DNA of 6,959 bases from Oscillospiraceae bacterium. GTDB taxonomy: Bacteria; Bacillota_A; Clostridia; Oscillospirales; Oscillospiraceae. The notes below the pieces were generated by a model that ran no database searches, had not been told where the DNA came from, and saw nothing but the letters and a program-made list of their open reading frames with translations. Positions 5,032-6,959 of this stretch are shown piece after piece (positions within the stretch are counted from its first letter, which is position 1; each line of letters starts with the position of its first letter). The DNA is taken from NCBI GenBank assembly GCA_024690695.1, contig JAILOS010000073.1, positions 1 to 6,959 of the forward strand, given 5' to 3'. Made by a program: the position numbers and the translations under genes.

Positions 5032-5294
5032 TCAGTTTACTTCTTCCGCCTCGGCCACGAGCAGCGTCACGCCGTTGTTCTCCACCCAGGCGAAGCCCTC
5101 GCCGACACGGACGCGGAGCTCCCCTTCCTCCCCGAAACGGGCGCGCACCACGCAGGGCCTGACCGTGCAGAGCATCGGCGCGTGACCGGCGAGGATCCCC
5201 AGCGAGCCGTCCTCCGAGACCAGGTTCACGCTGCGGACCTGCCGCTCCCAGCGGCCGCCCTCCGGGGTGACGAACGTCAGTCGGATCGGATCCA

Positions 5295-5295
<1 letters not shown>
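5032..5295 (-). CDS. atpC: F1F0 ATP synthase epsilon subunit, short form without C-terminal helices
   Basis: Epsilon sits at the foot of the central stalk, joins gamma to the c-ring and in many bacteria restrains ATP hydrolysis. The start MDPIRLTFVTPEGG is set by GGAGGG 7 nt upstream and by the TGATG overlap with the atpD stop, which suggests translational coupling. A longer in-frame ATG at 5340 lies inside atpD and is rejected. The product is 87 residues. It holds the N-terminal beta-sandwich with DGSLGILAGHAP (29-40) and GEGFAWVENNGVTLLV (65-80), and ends at AEAEEVN. Usual epsilon chains are about 130-140 residues, with two C-terminal helices of roughly 45 residues. Those are absent, and a terminator follows immediately, so no frameshifted remainder is present. 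Short epsilons are known in some other bacteria, for example green sulfur bacteria. Confidence 0.93.

Positions 5296-6959
<1,664 letters not shown>

Overview
The window is a GC-rich stretch (above 60% by eye) of a bacterial chromosome. It very probably comes from an endospore-forming lineage of the Clostridia, with an Oscillospiraceae-like flavour. The reasons are a clear spoIIR gene, strong GGAGG-type ribosome sites on every gene, a bacterial F1-ATPase operon, and intergenic repeat families of the kind common in high-GC gut Firmicutes. Species cannot be named from the sequence alone.

Left part (1-1620). The 3' part of a DegV-family fatty-acid-binding protein gene enters from the left edge on the + strand. 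It meets convergent spoIIR (- strand) at a shared hairpin terminator (854-888). spoIIR encodes the forespore signal that triggers pro-sigma-E processing. Its best start is at 1501, not 1528. A sigma-F-like promoter for spoIIR lies face to face with, and physically overlapping, a vegetative promoter for the divergent gene on the right.

Middle part (1619-3610). A 423-residue lysophospholipid-acyltransferase-like protein (+ strand) carries a four-cysteine zinc ribbon after its PlsC-type domain. It is followed by about 720 bp without a credible gene. That stretch is packed with palindromic repeats: two copies of a TCAGTCGGC-type element, an inverted pair of GTCATYCTGAG-type elements, at least five copies of a GGGGCG...CGCCC hairpin family, a 63-bp imperfect direct repeat, and long stem-loops.

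Right part (3610-6959, all - strand). In transcription order: the last 46 codons of atpG (gamma), a 138-nt structured spacer, atpD (beta, 461 aa), atpC (epsilon, 87 aa), a terminator, and a 450-residue membrane protein. The membrane protein joins an aromatic-acid-exporter-like N-terminal domain to a HAD/Cof-like C-terminal domain that has lost its catalytic residues. atpD and atpC overlap by one base (TGATG). The epsilon subunit consists only of the N-terminal beta-sandwich and lacks the C-terminal helical domain that regulates ATP hydrolysis. The DELSEED loop of beta, which that domain touches, reads DELGAED. The atp terminator ends about 14 bases before the start codon of the membrane protein gene, so that gene either depends on read-through or has a promoter inside or upstream of the terminator.

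The genes do not form one pathway. They are a housekeeping/sporulation neighbourhood. The most noteworthy items are the exporter/pseudo-HAD fusion, the minimal epsilon subunit, the overlapping divergent promoters and the repeat island.
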